A DNA stretch of 64,000 nt from JBCCTX01 sp964652565 (lineage in GTDB: Bacteria > Bacteroidota > Bacteroidia > J057), in contig CAZZEC010000002.1 of NCBI GenBank assembly GCA_964652565.1, positions 20,374-84,373 of the forward strand, read 5' to 3'. The notes beneath the pieces are model-generated. The model searched no databases, was not told the DNA's origin, and worked only from the letters and a program-made list of their open reading frames with translations. Below are positions 43,386 through 52,675 of the stretch, piece by piece. A program made the position numbers and the translations under genes. Position 1 is the stretch's first letter, and each line of letters starts with the position of its first letter.

Positions 43386-44797
43386 TACGCAAAATGATTT
43401 ATAAAGAACTCAAAAATATATTTCGCCAGGGGATGTTTCAGGTAGGAGCATTGTCTGTAGTCGTATTGATGGGCGCTGCTATTGCAGTAAGTTATCAATA
43501 TCAATCGGTGATAGATCAACAAGTACAAGTTGCTAATGAAGCGGCGAGAGAAAGATGGGAAAATCAGGGAAAAAAGAATCAACACGTTGCTGCACATTTT
43601 GGGATGTATCTGTTTAAGCCAGCTTCTCAATTGGCATGGTGGGATCACGGTGTAGAAAAGTTCACAGGCGTAACAGTATATACTGAAGCACATAAACGCA
43701 ACACAGCGTTATTTAAAGTGGTACAGGACAGTCCTGCATTGGCAGTGTGGGGCGAGTTAACCCCTGCATTTGTGATGATGGTGCTGATGCCTTTACTGGC
43801 TATCTGGATCAGTTTTGGCCAGATATCACAGGAAAAGTCGAGCGGTACCTATCGATTGGTGATGAGCCAGGGAGTGATGGCAGTAAAGTGGATGAGCGCA
43901 AAAGCCATCGCTGTTTGGATAGCTATGCTGATCTTAGTCTTACCTACTTGTTTGATTGTTAGTGGATTAATTAGTGGTTTTGATCAGATACCCTTTTTAA
44001 GCGGCAGAGGAGCCCTGTTATTGGGAATTTATCTCATGTATCTAGGGATATTTATTCATCTGACGTTAGGGTTATCAGCAAGATTTTCCAAAGCCACTCC
44101 GGTATTGGTATTCATGCTAGGATTTTGGGTGTTAAGTCTGTGGGTTTTTCCCAGACTTGGAACTCATTTTGCAGATAACTTACAGCCTATACCTAACGGA
44201 AAAGCGTTTAAACAGGCTATTTTAGCAGATATTGAACGGGAAGGTATACCGAGCCATGCGCCTTCTACCCCCAGAAAGGAGGCTGCTATACAAGGTATGT
44301 TGATGCAATATGGTGTGGATCGAGTGGAGGCTTTACCTGTCAATTTTAATGGACTTCGTCTACAAGCGAGTGAGGAAGCCAATGCACCTATTTATGATAA
44401 ACATTATCAAAGGTTGTATGATCAGTATAAGGATCAAGAGCAAATATTTGATTTAAGTGGTCTTGTATCTCCTTATATGTTGGTGAAAAGGTTATCTATG
44501 GGACTCTGTAGAACTGATAATTGGACACATATAGCCTTTATAGAGGCTTGTGAACAGTATCGCAGGCGTTATGTAAAGATACTCAATGATGATATCGTCA
44601 AGACAGGAGCACCAGGAGTGTCCTGGGATGTCAGTGCCAATAACGAAATGTGGGCCTCCATTCCTGAATTTGAATACGAGCTTCCTTCGCTCTCGGTATT
44701 TTTTAAGCACTACGGGCTAGGTATGGTTTTACTTAGTGGTTGGTTTGTGTTAGTACTCCTTTTTTGGGGTATCGAAGCAAGACAATTTAAGCCATGA
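43382..44797 (+). CDS. ABC-2 type permease (DUF3526-like), first of two
   Basis: A 471-residue membrane protein. One N-terminal helix (about 15-37), a roughly 80-residue periplasmic domain, four to five central helices (about 120-265), a large hydrophilic domain (about 270-440) and a final helix. This two-part layout matches DUF3526 ABC-2 permeases often placed after TonB receptors in Bacteroidota. It overlaps the ATPase gene by 4 bp. It carries a cysteine-containing stretch MGLCRTDNW in the outer domain. Substrate unknown. Confidence 0.85.
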   Translation: MIRKMIYKELKNIFRQGMFQVGALSVVVLMGAAIAVSYQYQSVIDQQVQVANEAARERWENQGKKNQHVAAHFGMYLFKPASQLAWWDHGVEKFTGVTVYTEAHKRNTALFKVVQDSPALAVWGELTPAFVMMVLMPLLAIWISFGQISQEKSSGTYRLVMSQGVMAVKWMSAKAIAVWIAMLILVLPTCLIVSGLISGFDQIPFLSGRGALLLGIYLMYLGIFIHLTLGLSARFSKATPVLVFMLGFWVLSLWVFPRLGTHFADNLQPIPNGKAFKQAILADIEREGIPSHAPSTPRKEAAIQGMLMQYGVDRVEALPVNFNGLRLQASEEANAPIYDKHYQRLYDQYKDQEQIFDLSGLVSPYMLVKRLSMGLCRTDNWTHIAFIEACEQYRRRYVKILNDDIVKTGAPGVSWDVSANNEMWASIPEFEYELPSLSVFFKHYGLGMVLLSGWFVLVLLFWGIEARQFKP

Positions 44798-45006
44798 AGC
44801 TAATAAGTTTCATAAGTAAGAATCTCATATTGAGATATTACTGTATAGATATTTCTTCATGGGAGCATTTTAAAAACCTGATAAAGATAAGGTTATGATC
44901 TTTTCCAGCTTTACCAATAACAAAAATCCCAACTGTAAGCGGAAAGATTTAAGGTTCGATACAAGACATATTACAATTTACTTTATATCAAAAAACAACT
45001 ATCATC

Positions 45007-46377
45007 ATGTTAAAACATATAGTTTCGTATGAATGGAAGATGATGCTACGACAACCTGAAAATTATGCAATAGCAGTTACATTTTTTCTTCTGATGTGTC
45101 TGTCTATGTCACAGGGAGCGCATTATTTTTCGAGTATACAACAATCGATCGACAAACTGATTCTATCCGATAAGCAGCAACGCAATGAGGTGGAAGCTCA
45201 TTTGAAGAAGATTGAGAAGGGGGTAGTAGAACCGCCCGAAGAGCGTAATCCGCAAGTTCCTTACGAGTTGGGTGGGAGACAGATTGTACCACACGTAGTC
45301 AAGGCTCCTACACCCTTTGCCCCTCTCTCGATAGGCCACAGTGAGCTTTTTGCTTACGCTTATCCCGTTTCTGTATCTAATGGACAATTGTTTGCACCGA
45401 TGATGGAAGATTTTAATCTGGCACATCCGTTACGGCATTTGTTTTCATGGATGGATCCTGCATTTATTCTGATATGGTTATTGCCCTTCTGGGTAATCGT
45501 CATGACGTATCAGATTCGATCGGGTGAAAAGGAACAGGGTACGCTAAGCTTGATACAAGCTCAGCCTGTATACTTGTCGCGATTGTTGCTCACCAAAATG
45601 GTATTTCGAGGGAGTATTATCACTATCTTATCCTATCTTTTTATATTATTAAGCGCAGTTATATTTCAAGTACCCCTATGGCGATCGACTGTTGTTTTAC
45701 TTCAACTTTTAGGTTTAATAGGGGGATATACCCTTTTCTGGTGTTTACTTTCATTGTTGATAAATAGCCTGAAGCAGTCGTCTACGGTAAATGCAGGATT
45801 GCTGTTTAGCAGTTGGCTAGTATTTGTCATTGTGATACCTGCATCACTTCATTTAATAGCAGATCAATCGTTTCCACTTCCCTCTCGCATGAATCTCGTA
45901 CACGAAATGCGGGAGACAGAACTAGACATGTCGCTCAAGATCAATGAGGAAATGAATAGTTTTTACCTGGCACATCCCGAGTTGGCTCCCAAAGATGACA
46001 CCCAAAAGATGCCATACTGGCATTATCAAGTCGCGCTTCAGCGACGTAAAGCATGGGACATATACCAGCCTATGGTAGTGCAGTATTACCATCAATCTTT
46101 TGCACGTATCGAATGGCTGGAGAAGCGCCAATTTGCTTCGCCTGCAATCATGTTGCAGCGAGCGATGAATCTCATCGCTGGGAATGCACATGAAGACTTT
46201 TTAGCTCTTCAAAGCCAAACCGACGTCGCTAACGGTATCTGGATGGATTTCTTTTTCACGAAGATTTTTACGGATGAATGGGTTACGGCGAATGAAGTAG
46301 CTTCACTTCCCAATTTTTCTGAGGATTTACCTCCTATCGATCGGGTTTCACGGCAAGTAGGACTCATCGATTATTGA
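45007..46377 (+). CDS. ABC-2 type permease (DUF3526-like), second of two
   Basis: A 456-residue membrane protein with the same layout as the preceding permease: N-terminal helix, a periplasmic domain of about 100 residues, central helices (about 150-285, GEKEQGTLSLIQAQPVYLSRLLLTK style loop) and a C-terminal soluble domain. It probably forms a heterodimer with the upstream permease. A gap of 209 bp separates them. A strong terminator hairpin follows at 46477, so this ends the operon. Confidence 0.83.
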   Translation: MLKHIVSYEWKMMLRQPENYAIAVTFFLLMCLSMSQGAHYFSSIQQSIDKLILSDKQQRNEVEAHLKKIEKGVVEPPEERNPQVPYELGGRQIVPHVVKAPTPFAPLSIGHSELFAYAYPVSVSNGQLFAPMMEDFNLAHPLRHLFSWMDPAFILIWLLPFWVIVMTYQIRSGEKEQGTLSLIQAQPVYLSRLLLTKMVFRGSIITILSYLFILLSAVIFQVPLWRSTVVLLQLLGLIGGYTLFWCLLSLLINSLKQSSTVNAGLLFSSWLVFVIVIPASLHLIADQSFPLPSRMNLVHEMRETELDMSLKINEEMNSFYLAHPELAPKDDTQKMPYWHYQVALQRRKAWDIYQPMVVQYYHQSFARIEWLEKRQFASPAIMLQRAMNLIAGNAHEDFLALQSQTDVANGIWMDFFFTKIFTDEWVTANEVASLPNFSEDLPPIDRVSRQVGLIDY

Positions 46378-46476
46378 ATTTGCTACTTTTTTGGCCGAAA
46401 AATAAGATTCATCGATGAACTTATAAGTATGAATAAATGCTATAATATGGCATAATTGCAAGATACAGACAGGTTT

Positions 46477-46522
46477 GGGTAAGTCAGAAGGTGTACGCTC
46501 ACTGACTTACCCGGACTTTTTA
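46477..46522 (+). terminator. Rho-independent terminator of the TonB/ABC operon
   Basis: A perfect 11-bp stem gggtaagtcag (46477-46487) with ctgacttaccc (46502-46512), 14-nt loop, then ggactttttat. Located 99 bp after the second permease and pointing rightward. Confidence 0.75.
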
Positions 46523-46567
46523 TATGGAGGTAAAATAGGTTTGCAGATATCAATAGACAGTCGCAAT

Positions 46568-46903
46568 TCACTTGTTTATACCATTGATTGCTTCAGCTTT
46601 TAACACGGGTAGGTACCGTTTTAAAATAGCCCATACAATGGTATCATCCACTTTATCATAAGAATGGATGATTCGATTTCTAAAGATGACGATTTGTTTT
46701 GCTGAGGTTAGTTCAAATGATTCACCCAATTTTTGAAATTGCTTAACCGCTTCTCCAATGATCCCTAACTGTCGCTCGACTACACTTTTGATAAGCATCG
46801 ATGATTGATAAGCTTCGAAAGTCTCTGTCTCTTTGGTAAATTCTTCTATGAGCCGAATGGCTGTTAGGATATCAGATACGTATTTTTTGGCTTGATCCGT
46901 CAT
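46568..46903 (-). CDS. hepT: HepT-like HEPN ribonuclease toxin (DUF86)
   Basis: About 111 residues. The catalytic HEPN motif is intact: RNRIIHSY, which is R75-x4-H80-x-Y82, and Y82 matches the tyrosine that MntA AMPylates in characterised pairs. A TTG at 46927 would extend the frame, but the ATG at 46903 is the natural start. It overlaps the mntA gene by 32 bp. HEPN RNases cleave tRNA or mRNA and are neutralised by the partner. A truncated copy lies at 39103-39309. Confidence 0.9.
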   Translation of the reverse strand: MTDQAKKYVSDILTAIRLIEEFTKETETFEAYQSSMLIKSVVERQLGIIGEAVKQFQKLGESFELTSAKQIVIFRNRIIHSYDKVDDTIVWAILKRYLPVLKAEAINGINK

Positions 46904-47207
46904 AGAGGAGGACTTTCGAGCGATCAATGGTTTTCCTTAAATAGGGATTTTCTATTTCAGGATTGGAGATAAGATCGACTTTCCGGTCAAACAAATCTTC
47001 CAGTTCATCCCACAGATCAAGCAATTTTTTCCCTCTTTCTATAGGACGTTTTTCGTTTATCTCAACGATTAAATCTATATCACTTGTGGTCGGATTGAAT
47101 CTCCCATTTACAATCGACCCAAATGCGTACAACTTGACAACTCCGTATCGTTGGCATATCTGCTCCAAAGCTTTTAACTTCATTTGTATATATGGATCAA
47201 TTTTCAT
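46872..47207 (-). CDS. mntA: MntA-type antitoxin, minimal nucleotidyltransferase
   Basis: About 111 residues. The nucleotidyltransferase motif GSIVNGRFNPTTSDIDLIV (from G30, with catalytic D43 and D45) is intact, followed by EDLFDRKVDLIS with the third carboxylate. In known systems this enzyme AMPylates the HepT tyrosine to silence it. The first ATG is at 47207 (TTG three bases upstream). It overlaps the toxin gene downstream, so toxin and antitoxin are translationally coupled. MITE B2 lies upstream. Confidence 0.9.
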   Translation of the reverse strand: MKIDPYIQMKLKALEQICQRYGVVKLYAFGSIVNGRFNPTTSDIDLIVEINEKRPIERGKKLLDLWDELEDLFDRKVDLISNPEIENPYLRKTIDRSKVLLYDGSSQKIRI

Positions 47208-47300
47208 CAAAACCTAATCCTATAGCCTCAATTTAAGCTATTATTCACCTAATTACAATACAATCTTTTTTCTGATAGAGAGGGTTACAAGTCTTTTGGC

Positions 47301-47473
47301 CTATACGTAGTGTTGATATTTTAGAAAGCCGAGGAATTGTATACTTTCTTTGTCATGGATATTCTCTATCATCACCAAACCCTCCGAATCGTGAGATAGT
47401 AGCATAATCCATTTTTTTTCATAAAATGGTGGTTTATTAAAACTTTTTCTAACAAGCAGGCCATATTCCGACT
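47301..47473 (-). pseudogene. 3' remnant of an unidentified gene, truncated by MITE B2
   Basis: Reading leftward from the MITE edge, about 55 codons are open (RKSFNKPPFYEKKWIMLLSH, then DSEGLVMIENIHDKESIQF) to a TAG at 47301-47303. If the MITE and one target copy are removed, the frame continues into the right flank (RSNFQSEY) for several codons before a stop. The family is not recognised and no good start exists, so it was already a fragment or decayed after the insertion. Confidence 0.4.
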
Positions 47474-47625
47474 AGGTTAAACGCACCAAATTTTCGAAAC
47501 GGTCAATACGAGTCATAAACATCGGTTTTGATAATTTTAATTTTCGAAGCAAAGTCTAAAAATGTGCATAGAATGGCTTGAATCGATACATGATAATTTT
47601 GATGCGTTTAACCTATATTCCGACT
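47463..47625. mobile_element. MITE-like element, family B copy 2, with perfect 11-bp target duplication
   Basis: The element proper is 47474-47614 (141 bp), read by eye as identical to 21324-21464. The 11-mer atattccgact flanks it on both sides (47463-47473 and 47615-47625). The target sequence differs completely from that of copy 1, which supports two independent insertions of one mobile unit. Confidence 0.9.
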
Positions 47626-47659
47626 GAAAGTTGGACCGTAATAAATTTTATGAGTATTA

Positions 47660-47866
47660 TCATTTTTTTGACTCAATGAGTTCAAAGGAGTTTTTTACTT
47701 TGACCAATTGTTTGTTTTCTAGATTTGTGAGAGCTTCTCGAGGAATATCTTTTTCGATAAACTCTAACTCAAATTCATCCGGCATCTTTTCCAAAAGTTG
47801 TGGATTTCTGATTAACTCTCGAATAAAGTCAAAAGTCAGGCTGATATTATGATCAATTTTATTCAT
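47660..47866 (-). CDS. Small protein of unknown function, second gene of an overlapping pair
   Basis: About 68 residues from the ATG at 47866 (MNKIDHNISLTFDFI); a GTG at 47908 would extend it. It is acidic and mostly helical, with the segment LLEKMPDEFELEFIEKD. Its start overlaps the stop of the upstream gene by 4 bp. Size, charge and coupling resemble the antitoxin partner of a small module, but I recognise no family. Confidence 0.6.
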   Translation of the reverse strand: MNKIDHNISLTFDFIRELIRNPQLLEKMPDEFELEFIEKDIPREALTNLENKQLVKVKNSFELIESKK

Positions 47867-48183
47867 GATTTCATTTTTTTGATATACCGTTCCTTGTAAA
47901 ATCCCCACTTATCTTTAAGGTCTTGTTCAGCATAAAGCGAGGCTAATTCGAGATCTTCAATGTCTATGCGTGTTTTTTCTTGATCGCCAGTGGGTAGAAT
48001 CACGTCTCGATGAAAAAAGCCATGAGCATAATCGTATCGAACAATATCTCTCCATTTTCCCTCAATTAAACTTTCATATTGAAAAACCAAGTCCAGAATT
48101 CTTCCCTGATCAATCATAAGCCTGATTCTTAATCTTTCATTTCTCTGATCATCAAGGTATTTAAAGAATTCTTTCTCATTCAT
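47863..48183 (-). CDS. Small protein of unknown function, first gene of an overlapping pair
   Basis: A 106-residue soluble protein with alternating charged helices and strands (LRIRLMIDQGRILDLVFQY, RYDYAHGFFHRDVILPTG). The conserved-looking YDYAHGFFHRD patch contains two histidines and an aspartate that could be catalytic. It forms a 4-bp-overlap pair with the downstream 68-residue gene, beside hepT/mntA. It may be a toxin or interference component; this is a guess from context. Confidence 0.65.
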   Translation of the reverse strand: MNEKEFFKYLDDQRNERLRIRLMIDQGRILDLVFQYESLIEGKWRDIVRYDYAHGFFHRDVILPTGDQEKTRIDIEDLELASLYAEQDLKDKWGFYKERYIKKMKS

Positions 48184-48911
48184 ATGGTAAGATACGATTT
48201 ATTGCTCATGAGGGATTTTATTTTTTGCTCAATACAAACCTTTCTATGCTATGTTTCATTTACTCATACCCTTTAAAAAGGGAAAATCCCTATACAGTTT
48301 ATCTAACTGATGATTTGGTTCATACTAATTCTAATTATTTACTTGATCTTTCATGATTAAACACCTCGCTCTTGGAATTATACTTAAATAGGTGGTAGCT
48401 TGAGATATTCTATTGGTAATGGTTGGGTTACATGCTGGGTGAAGTATTACTCTAAGCTTTTTTTAGCATTCGTTTTTAAACTCAATAATCGAAATATCTC
48501 TCGTTCTAATGTCTTTAGGTGGATTTGTGTAGCCCCAGTCGTGGCACTCTAAGGTTAGAGAGTTATTTTCCAGAAACAATACCATTCCAAGTTGAATATC
48601 ATCTTCCCCACTTTTTTGAAACACTAAGTTCCCTTTAAATTCAAATTACTAAAAGGGCTAAAACACGCTCCAAATCACGTTTCAAAAAAGTACCATAAAC
48701 ACGTTTCATTTATCAAAGTCTCACTATATCAAAAGTGATGAGTTTTACAATTCCTATGTATGACCTTCAAACGTGGGAGGTATACACCTGATTACGGTGG
48801 ACTTGATAGGTTTATAGGAAATTACTCTTTATAGTTCAGCAATCTGACATACATCAGTTCATCAATCTAGCAATACTACAATATAGCAATTCTACAATTC
48901 CCACAATACCC
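48184..48911. other. Large gene-poor gap with one gene scrap
   Basis: Apart from the remnant at 48463-48645 I find no credible gene. The right end (48840-48910) is a CA-rich quasi-repeat tract (catcaatctagcaatac style words) like the one near 36.1-36.5 kb. No tRNA or strong terminator was seen. Confidence 0.45.
48463..48645 (-). pseudogene. 3' gene remnant, possibly an immunity-like small protein
   Basis: Sixty codons are open leftward from a stop at 48646-48648 to a TAA at 48463-48465. They contain GNLVFQKSGEDDIQLGMV and TLECHDWGYTNPPKD, and look beta-rich and coding. There is no usable start near the 5' end. Family not recognised. Confidence 0.3.
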
Positions 48912-50957
48912 CTACCTCCCCTCACTTTGGGGAATAATTTTTCTCAATACCAGGTCTTCCTCGTGCTTCCGAATGATGTAATCAAAGAAAGTTTTAATCT
49001 CTTCGTATTCTTCAGGAAGATAGTGGGTCTTTTCAATAAATATGGTGCTAGAGACGTGTACAATGTCTTCGTCCACCAGGACATTAAAGGTAAACTCACC
49101 CGCATTATTAGGCATGAGCACGCGTATGGGATGAGGCGTCTGGACGAGTTCATAACCTGGAGGGATTTCCAACCCTAATAAGTAGTATTCTCTAATAGGA
49201 CAAGGAAGGTCTATAGGGGCGATTCTTTCTTTAGTTTGAAATGGGTTCTCCAGTATAGTTTTTGTCAGTAAGGGCCTTACAAACATCATATCATCTACCC
49301 TCTGCACATAATCAGGGATTGTGAGTTGACATTCGATCATGACCGGACTGTCTGAGTTGGGCGGATTAATAATTTCAAAGTCGAGTAAAGAAGCCTCTTT
49401 TAGGCCTTGTAGAAATTCAGCTTTGATATACTCTGCTCTTTCCATGGAGACATTTAGGAGTTTGCCTCTTTCTGTAGCTGCACTGTATTCTTTAAAGATC
49501 ATCTCCAAATCCCCATCCAATGTACCATCTATATCAAGGTTAAATCGCGTATAAGTATTGCGAATAATTTCATGTTGTGGTGAAATTTCTACCCAGCCCC
49601 AATTTCGCTTATCAACCATAAACCCATTTTCATTCAAGTCTATTCGAGGAAGCATATCAAATGGTACCCCTACGCTCAATCCATCTAGAAAGAGCATGTC
49701 TCCTCTATATTTTACCCCTACTATTACATGATTAAATTGTGTCATATCGGGAAAATACATCTGCGCCTTTCCATGATCGCGGGTACTAATTAATATTGGA
49801 TAGGCATCGAGTTTCGCCTCTTTCATCATTGCACACATCAATAAATTAATATCGGCGCTGTTCCCTTTTTTGTTAGTAAACAAATCAGGTAGTTCAACTG
49901 AAGTATAAGGTGAATACGTTCCATCCCATTCTATCTCTTCTTGAACATATTCAAAGATGGTCTGGATCTTATCTCTATTTCTTCTGACATTACCAGTGAG
50001 TTTCTGAGCAGCTCCCACGATGCGATTATCATCCATATATCTGGCAAACAATTTATCTCTCAATAACTCTCTACTCAGCATTTTCCATGTGTATATCTTA
50101 TTTCCACCAGGAACGCGTAAACTCGCCAATTGAAAACTCACTTGAGCCATGTTATCTTCTGGTATAGTAGTATAGGGCTCTAATTCCAGGGGTTCGATGT
50201 CTTCCATGATGTATGAGTTCACATTTCCATACACGATATCCTGGCCATATACATTAAACATGCGATTACCAAAAGAATCAAAGGTATTCATGGAATTTGG
50301 ATTACTGACCTGTTTGGAGTAATCACTGGTGGTTTTAGTCAATTTACGAGTATCTCCCCTTAGTATAGGAACATACCTCACTCTTCTAGGAATATAGGTA
50401 GAAAACTCACTATACTTTACAGGTATACGTTGTTGAAAAAACCACGGTTTAATCGACTGAATGTTATCTGAAGTCACCTGATAAACATATTCGATTACAG
50501 ATCCCACCCTTACTCCAGGTAATGGAAATCGTACATAACCTTGTTCACTCCCATATTTTTCATCATTAACTGTCTTCTTATCTAATTTTATTTCTTCAAT
50601 ATCCCCATTTTCCAACAAATTATACGTCACACCTTTAGCCACTTTCACATTTTCATTAAATCTTTGATTGAAAGGTATATTGACTTTCGCCCATTTTAGT
50701 CCCTCTTCATTAAGAATTTTTATCCTGCGATGATAACTATATACTGTTTTTAACCGGTTGACTTCCTGGTCAAAAGATACCTCACCCAAATCAAATAACA
50801 TGATGGCGTCTGCGTCCAGGTCTTCTTCTTCCTGGGTAAACAATAGATCTTGAACAGTAATATCCCCGTATTCCTTAAAATTCGTCTGTGCTGAAGAATA
50901 AACGATCTTGAGCAAAAGGATAATGATCAGTATAGGTGAGTGTATTGTTCGCTTCAT
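48912..50957 (-). CDS. DUF3857/transglutaminase-like secreted protein
   Basis: A 681-residue protein with a signal peptide (about 1-24), DUF3857 (about 55-230, including YSYHRRIKILNEEGLKWAKV and VRVGSVIEYVYQVTS), a transglutaminase-like core (about 330-430) and a C-terminal DUF3858-like sandwich. In the core the usual catalytic cysteine position reads KGNSADINLLMC, with serine instead of cysteine, so it may not be an active transglutaminase. Common in Bacteroidota, periplasmic, function unknown. Confidence 0.88.
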   Translation of the reverse strand: MKRTIHSPILIIILLLKIVYSSAQTNFKEYGDITVQDLLFTQEEEDLDADAIMLFDLGEVSFDQEVNRLKTVYSYHRRIKILNEEGLKWAKVNIPFNQRFNENVKVAKGVTYNLLENGDIEEIKLDKKTVNDEKYGSEQGYVRFPLPGVRVGSVIEYVYQVTSDNIQSIKPWFFQQRIPVKYSEFSTYIPRRVRYVPILRGDTRKLTKTTSDYSKQVSNPNSMNTFDSFGNRMFNVYGQDIVYGNVNSYIMEDIEPLELEPYTTIPEDNMAQVSFQLASLRVPGGNKIYTWKMLSRELLRDKLFARYMDDNRIVGAAQKLTGNVRRNRDKIQTIFEYVQEEIEWDGTYSPYTSVELPDLFTNKKGNSADINLLMCAMMKEAKLDAYPILISTRDHGKAQMYFPDMTQFNHVIVGVKYRGDMLFLDGLSVGVPFDMLPRIDLNENGFMVDKRNWGWVEISPQHEIIRNTYTRFNLDIDGTLDGDLEMIFKEYSAATERGKLLNVSMERAEYIKAEFLQGLKEASLLDFEIINPPNSDSPVMIECQLTIPDYVQRVDDMMFVRPLLTKTILENPFQTKERIAPIDLPCPIREYYLLGLEIPPGYELVQTPHPIRVLMPNNAGEFTFNVLVDEDIVHVSSTIFIEKTHYLPEEYEEIKTFFDYIIRKHEEDLVLRKIIPQSEGR

Positions 50958-51187
50958 ATCCGTCCTGTGCTTTTGGTAGGTGATATTACTTATTATATTT
51001 TTTTATTTTCTATTAAATAAAAATCTCAATGAAAATCTGTCCTTTGTCTTACATGAAATATACTATAAAGGAATTTGTATATCAACAATCTATTGCTTAG
51101 AGTATATGAATAAAAACATGCACTACTGTAAAATGAGTAGGACAGCGTAAAAATCTACTAAAAAGAACAAACAAACGTACTGAAAGT

Positions 51188-52648
51188 TTATTCTTCCAAC
51201 TGATCTTTTACTAACCTATTAACCTCTTTGGGATCTACTTTGCCTTTAAATTTCTTCATAACTTGTCCCACGAAAAAGCCTATCAAGCCCTTTTTACCGT
51301 TGCGATATCTTTGTGCTTCCTGTGGAAATTTTTTGATCAATTCGCTAACAAATAGCTCCGTTTCATCTCCATCAGTATCCATCATTACATCTAATCTATC
51401 AGCAATATGTATTGGATGTTCTTGAGGATGAAGTATCATCTCAGGGAAAATATAATTCTTGGCCGCATCATGGCTTATTTTCCCATCATGAATTGCCTGG
51501 ATCAAGGTAGCAATCTGTGATGGAGGAAGGGGAAATTCATATATTTTACAGCTATGCTCATTCAAATAGGTTTTGATAGGCCCCAATAACCAACTGGCTG
51601 CTGCCTTTGGTTCATCAATATCTGCTCTTACATCATCAAAATACTGTGAAAGTTCTTTATGTTCAATGATTGCCATGGCCTCATTCTCTGGAATGCCTAA
51701 GTTATCTATATATTCATGCAATAATTGTTGAGGTAATGCAGGCATTGAAGCTTGAATTTCTTTGATTTGATCTGAGGAGATTTCTATAGGGAGGAGATCT
51801 GGTTCAGGAAAATATCGGTAATCATCTGCTGTTTCTTTATCGCGCATGGGAAGTGTGATACCTTTTTCAACTATCCATTTGCGCGTTTCCTGGACTACAT
51901 TCCCTCCTCTTTCAATCAAAGATATTTGACGGTCGATCTCGTACTCGATTGCCTTTCCCAGGAAAGTGAATGAATTGAGGTTTTTAATCTCTACCCGGGT
52001 TCCATATTTCTCCGCATCATGCAGCATCACCGATACATTGGCGTCGCATCTTAGGTTCCCTTTTTCCATGTCTCCATCGCTGACTCCCAGATATCGCACA
52101 ATTTTACGTATATCTGCCAGGAAGATGGCAGCTTCTTGAGAACTTCGCAGATCCGGTTGGGTAACCAGTTCGACTAATCCTACCCCTGCGCGATTCAGAT
52201 CGACAAATGTATGTGTGTCCGACACATCATGTAATGATTTACCCGCATCTTCTTCCAGGTGTATATGATGTATATGAACGGTTTTATACTGTTCTGATAA
52301 TCTTATCTCCAGTTTTCCTCCTTTACATATCGGGTGCCTATCTTGAGAAATCTGATATCCTTTAGGCAGATCTGGATAAAAATAGTTTTTGCGATCAAAA
52401 TATGTGGTTGAAGCAATGTCGCATCCCAATGCCAGTCCTAGTTTAATAGCATGTTCAATACATTTTTTATTAATAGAGGGAAGCACACCGGGGTGAGCAA
52501 GCGCAATGGGAGACAAATGATGATTGGGCTCATCTCCAAATGTAAATCCATCTGTAGCAAAGATCTTGCTATTATTCAGCAACTGGATATGTACTTCTAA
52601 TCCTATGACTGGTTGATATCGATCGCGTATAGAATCCTTGACACCCAT
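51188..52648 (-). CDS. gatB: Asp/Glu-tRNA amidotransferase subunit B
   Basis: A 486-residue GatB: YQPVIGLEVHIQL at the start, KNYFYPDLPKGYQISQ, the metal-site region HLEEDAGKSLH and the kinase-like catalytic core up to about residue 300. The C-terminal helical Yqey-like tail ends NRLVKDQLEE. It activates and transfers ammonia to mischarged tRNAs. gatC is at 24066; gatA is not in the window. Confidence 0.95.
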   Translation of the reverse strand: MGVKDSIRDRYQPVIGLEVHIQLLNNSKIFATDGFTFGDEPNHHLSPIALAHPGVLPSINKKCIEHAIKLGLALGCDIASTTYFDRKNYFYPDLPKGYQISQDRHPICKGGKLEIRLSEQYKTVHIHHIHLEEDAGKSLHDVSDTHTFVDLNRAGVGLVELVTQPDLRSSQEAAIFLADIRKIVRYLGVSDGDMEKGNLRCDANVSVMLHDAEKYGTRVEIKNLNSFTFLGKAIEYEIDRQISLIERGGNVVQETRKWIVEKGITLPMRDKETADDYRYFPEPDLLPIEISSDQIKEIQASMPALPQQLLHEYIDNLGIPENEAMAIIEHKELSQYFDDVRADIDEPKAAASWLLGPIKTYLNEHSCKIYEFPLPPSQIATLIQAIHDGKISHDAAKNYIFPEMILHPQEHPIHIADRLDVMMDTDGDETELFVSELIKKFPQEAQRYRNGKKGLIGFFVGQVMKKFKGKVDPKEVNRLVKDQLEE

Positions 52649-52675
52649 ATAATCAATATTTTGTATACTTAATAA

